DNA of 64,000 nt from the NCBI RefSeq assembly GCF_003610695.1, contig NZ_RAQH01000002.1, positions 62,001-126,000 of the forward strand, given 5' to 3'. The position numbers and the translations under genes are program-made. Below, piece by piece: positions 61,754 to 64,000 of the stretch (the first letter of the stretch is position 1; each line of letters opens with the position of its first letter). Origin of the DNA: Epilithonimonas arachidiradicis (GTDB taxonomy: Bacteria; Bacteroidota; Bacteroidia; Flavobacteriales; Weeksellaceae). The notes beneath the pieces were generated by a model. The model worked only from the letters and a program-made list of their open reading frames with translations, ran no database searches and had not been told where the DNA came from.

Positions 61754-63829
61754 ATGAAAAGAATTTTATTCAGCATAAGTTTTATATTTTCATTTTATTT
61801 TTCTAATGCACAGGACCTTAAACTAAAAAATGAGTTCACTCAGCAAAGGTTAAACGATGAAAGTAGATTAGACTCTTATTTCTCAAAATCAACATCCAGA
61901 TATTCTCAAAAGCAGAGAGATAGTCTTAAACAGAATTTAGCAGGTTTTGCAGGGAAGATTCCATTGTTTTATACAACAGAAGAAACCAGGGCAAATGCCA
62001 CTGCAAATATGGATGAGCTCCAGGCAGGAACAGTTTCCGGAATCACATCACCTGTTACAGGTAGTGGAATCAAAATTACAGTTTTTGATGCGGGACTTGT
62101 TACGGCTAATCATGAGCAGTTCACCACGGGGCGTGCAGTTAATAATGAAAATCCAGCTCTGCAAGATCCACCATCAAGCGGAGGAACAACTGTAGCAGTT
62201 AGTAGCCATACCAATAATGTTAATAGTGTTTTAATTGCCAATGGTTCGGGCGCAGGTAATGCAGCAGGATTTCCAAAATCTTATGCAAAAGGTGTTCTTC
62301 CATTAGGGACGACCGATAATTATATGTTTGCATACACCAAACCATTAGGCAACCAGTATGAAAAGCTGACCACTTTGCCAAATCTTAACATTTCCAATCA
62401 TTCCTATGGTGTCAATGTGGGATGGCAGCTTTCGGGTGGTGCTTACTATTGGGTTGGAGCTTATGGCCTGAATGCGCAGGATACCTACTCAGGAGCTTAT
62501 GCTGATAGAGATTATAATTTTGATAAAATAGTCTACGCCCAGCCGAGCCAGATTATTGTTAAATCAACAGGTAATTATTACGGTGTTGGACCGGCTGCAA
62601 ACTCTACAAAGTATAAGTTTGATGATGCTACACAAAGTTGGATTCCTTTTGCTGCCAATGATGTGATTCCTCCCGCTAATTGCAGCCAAGGTTATAATTG
62701 TATAGGATATGGATCTCTGGCAAAGAACATTATTACAGTGGGAGCAGTCAATCAATTAACGACCTCAGGAAATAAATATACCACTGCGACAGATGTTATA
62801 AAAGGCAGCTTCAGTAGTGCAGGACCAAGAAAAGATGGCGCAGTGAAACCCGATTTGACGGCAGTGGGGGTTGATATGTTTATGGCTAACTCTGGGACAT
62901 CCAATTACACTGTTACTTTCGGAACTTCATTTGCTGCACCGATGGTTTCCGGAATTGCCGGAGCATTAACTCAAATTGAAAGAAATATTACCGGTAACAG
63001 CAATTTTATTTTCAAAGCGGACGAAATGAAAGCTCTGCTAACTCATACCGCAAATGAGGCGGGAAGACCTGGACCTGATGTTTGGTATGGCTGGGGATTA
63101 GTAGATGCTAAAAAAGCAGCTCAGGTTTTAGTGAACAGATTAGAGGAGAATGCTTATCTCGAAAAGAATACCTTGCAATCTGGTATTGCCTTCTCAAAAC
63201 AAATAAAAGCGACAGGTGATGAACCTTTAAAAGTTAGTATCTCTTGGGTGGATCCGGCTATTGTGCCATTTACGAATGATACAGATCTTCAGAACAATCA
63301 TACTTCCAGAATTGTGAATGACCTTGACCTTAGAGTAGTGGAAGTGGGATCCGGAACTACTTACTTCCCTTGGAAACTTGATATTAATAATCCTAACGCC
63401 AATGCAACAAAAGGTGATAACACCGTTGATAATGTAGAACAGATTGTGATTGATAACCCAACCGCAAACGGAATATACATCATCGAAGTAACTAATAAAA
63501 ATACACTGGTGAATCAAGAAGGCGAGGCAACGACACAGGATTTTGCCTTGGTGGCTACCGGAACCAAAAAAATTACTTTAGCATCAAACGATTTTGATAA
63601 AGAAGAGGTAAAGATCTATCCGACAAAAACAAAAGATCTAATCAATGTCAATGCGCCCGATAATATTGAGAGAGTTGCTCTTTTTGATATGAATGGGAAA
63701 ATGATTCTTGAGAATACAAAAAATTCAAAGTCACAAACAATTAATTTAAATAAATTCTCAACAGGAGTTTACATCATCACTGTAAAAACAAAATCGGGAA
63801 CAATCTCCAAGAAAATTATAAAAGAGTAA
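61754..63829 (+). CDS. Secreted subtilisin-like serine peptidase with T9SS sorting domain
   Basis: The ATG at 61754 is chosen because it opens a signal peptide (MKRILFSISFIFSFYFSNAQ). The 691-residue protein is an S8 peptidase with D112 (ITVFDAGLVTANHEQF), H152 (SSHTNNVNSV) and S392 (GTSFAAPMVSG). The His motif lacks the usual HGTHVAG form, reading SHTNNV, but keeps the catalytic His. A beta-sandwich domain follows (VSISWVDPAIVPF, NDLDLRVVEVGSG), then a type A sorting domain (VKIYPTKTKDLINVNAP to SGTISKKIIKE). It should be released by the T9SS. Related to the Kp43-like subtilases. Confidence 0.9.
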   Translation: MKRILFSISFIFSFYFSNAQDLKLKNEFTQQRLNDESRLDSYFSKSTSRYSQKQRDSLKQNLAGFAGKIPLFYTTEETRANATANMDELQAGTVSGITSPVTGSGIKITVFDAGLVTANHEQFTTGRAVNNENPALQDPPSSGGTTVAVSSHTNNVNSVLIANGSGAGNAAGFPKSYAKGVLPLGTTDNYMFAYTKPLGNQYEKLTTLPNLNISNHSYGVNVGWQLSGGAYYWVGAYGLNAQDTYSGAYADRDYNFDKIVYAQPSQIIVKSTGNYYGVGPAANSTKYKFDDATQSWIPFAANDVIPPANCSQGYNCIGYGSLAKNIITVGAVNQLTTSGNKYTTATDVIKGSFSSAGPRKDGAVKPDLTAVGVDMFMANSGTSNYTVTFGTSFAAPMVSGIAGALTQIERNITGNSNFIFKADEMKALLTHTANEAGRPGPDVWYGWGLVDAKKAAQVLVNRLEENAYLEKNTLQSGIAFSKQIKATGDEPLKVSISWVDPAIVPFTNDTDLQNNHTSRIVNDLDLRVVEVGSGTTYFPWKLDINNPNANATKGDNTVDNVEQIVIDNPTANGIYIIEVTNKNTLVNQEGEATTQDFALVATGTKKITLASNDFDKEEVKIYPTKTKDLINVNAPDNIERVALFDMNGKMILENTKNSKSQTINLNKFSTGVYIITVKTKSGTISKKIIKE

Positions 63830-63849
63830 ATTCTCAACCAATCAAAATA

Positions 63850-63880
63850 AAAAAACCATCGAAATACCGATGGTTTTTTT
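63850..63880. terminator. Bidirectional terminator
   Basis: Inverted repeat AAAACCATCG (63852-63861) and its complement (63868-63877) flanked by A- and T-runs, between convergent genes. Confidence 0.8.
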
Positions 63881-63899
63881 ATTTTTATAATTACTACAA

Positions 63900-64000
63900 T
63901 TAGATTGTAGATAATCTTAATGTGTTGGTTTTTCCACCATTGTGAACCGGCATTGCATTCAGGTTAACAACAAAATCACCTTGTTCTACAAAGCCATAGT
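63900..64000 (-). CDS. pyk: Probable pyruvate kinase, C-terminal end (partial)
   Basis: The minus strand from the right edge reads YGFVEQGDFVVNLNAMPV and then GGKTNTLRLSTI before a TAA at 63900-63902. This fits the last strands of pyruvate kinase, where a GxxxxGDxVV segment is followed by TNTLRL at the very end. Pyruvate kinase makes pyruvate and ATP from phosphoenolpyruvate and ADP. Only the last 33 codons are in the window, so the call is not certain. Confidence 0.7.
   Translation of the reverse strand, partial: YGFVEQGDFVVNLNAMPVHNGGKTNTLRLSTI

Overview
The window is a contiguous piece of a low-GC chromosome from the Bacteroidota, class Flavobacteriia, most likely the Chryseobacterium/Epilithonimonas group (Weeksellaceae). 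This placement is inferred from gene content: many type IX secretion (T9SS) cargo proteins with C-terminal sorting domains, flavobacterial families such as DUF6759-like, DUF5683-like and DUF4295-like proteins, WbqC, the rpmB-rpmG-DUF4295-ftsY block, and promoters of the TTTG-N19-TAnnTTTG type. No phage, insertion sequence, rRNA operon or CRISPR array was seen.

Layout. 1-2140: end of ruvB, a frameshifted small lipoprotein gene, an MBL-fold hydrolase and coaE. 2216-9795 (mostly minus strand): a large secreted metallopeptidase, a GlsB-like membrane protein, ftsY, DUF4295, rpmG, rpmB, an ArsC/Spx-like protein, a deoxynucleoside kinase and two exported proteins. 10035-19361: tsf (without rpsB next to it), two large T9SS type B proteins, trmB, a second DUF6759-like protein and a glutaminyl-peptide cyclotransferase-like lipoprotein. 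19414-19587 is a GC-rich structured intergenic element. 19680-24545: folA, recR, a family 2 glycosyltransferase, an aspartyl protease with PDZ domain, and a TonB-like protein. 24734-32180: parA-parB-DUF5683-dapB-lepB-WbqC-subtilase, interrupted at 29555-29645 by a second variable-hairpin element. 32287-37265: lipocalin-like lipoprotein, OmpA-family lipoprotein, then four consecutive genes resembling a complete polyprenyl-phosphoryl-arabinose pathway (UbiA-type phosphoribosyltransferase, DprE1-like oxidase, DprE2-like reductase, HAD phosphatase). 37315-39186: cysteine desulfurase, thioredoxin and two identical tRNA-Asp genes.

39294-45139 is the accessory region: a row of immunity-type genes (two SUKH/SMI1-KNR4 proteins, an Imm17-like protein, a DUF6896-like protein, a WG-repeat protein, a YcxB-like protein) mixed with gene fragments and a 43-bp direct repeat, and with no toxin in view. 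It starts directly downstream of the tRNA-Asp pair and ends at a bestrophin-like channel gene. 45392-64000 returns to ordinary genes: bestrophin, Na+/H+ antiporter, M13 peptidase, three tandem T9SS proteins with almost identical C-terminal ends, a DnaE polymerase with a fused N-terminal DnaQ-type exonuclease, an exported protein, a T9SS subtilase and the end of a probable pyruvate kinase gene.

The points most worth checking are the Dpr-like sugar module, the DnaQ-DnaE fusion with a degenerate PHP domain, the immunity gene graveyard, the three homogenised sorting-domain ends, the two variable-hairpin intergenic elements, and two genes each broken by one missing base in a homopolymer.
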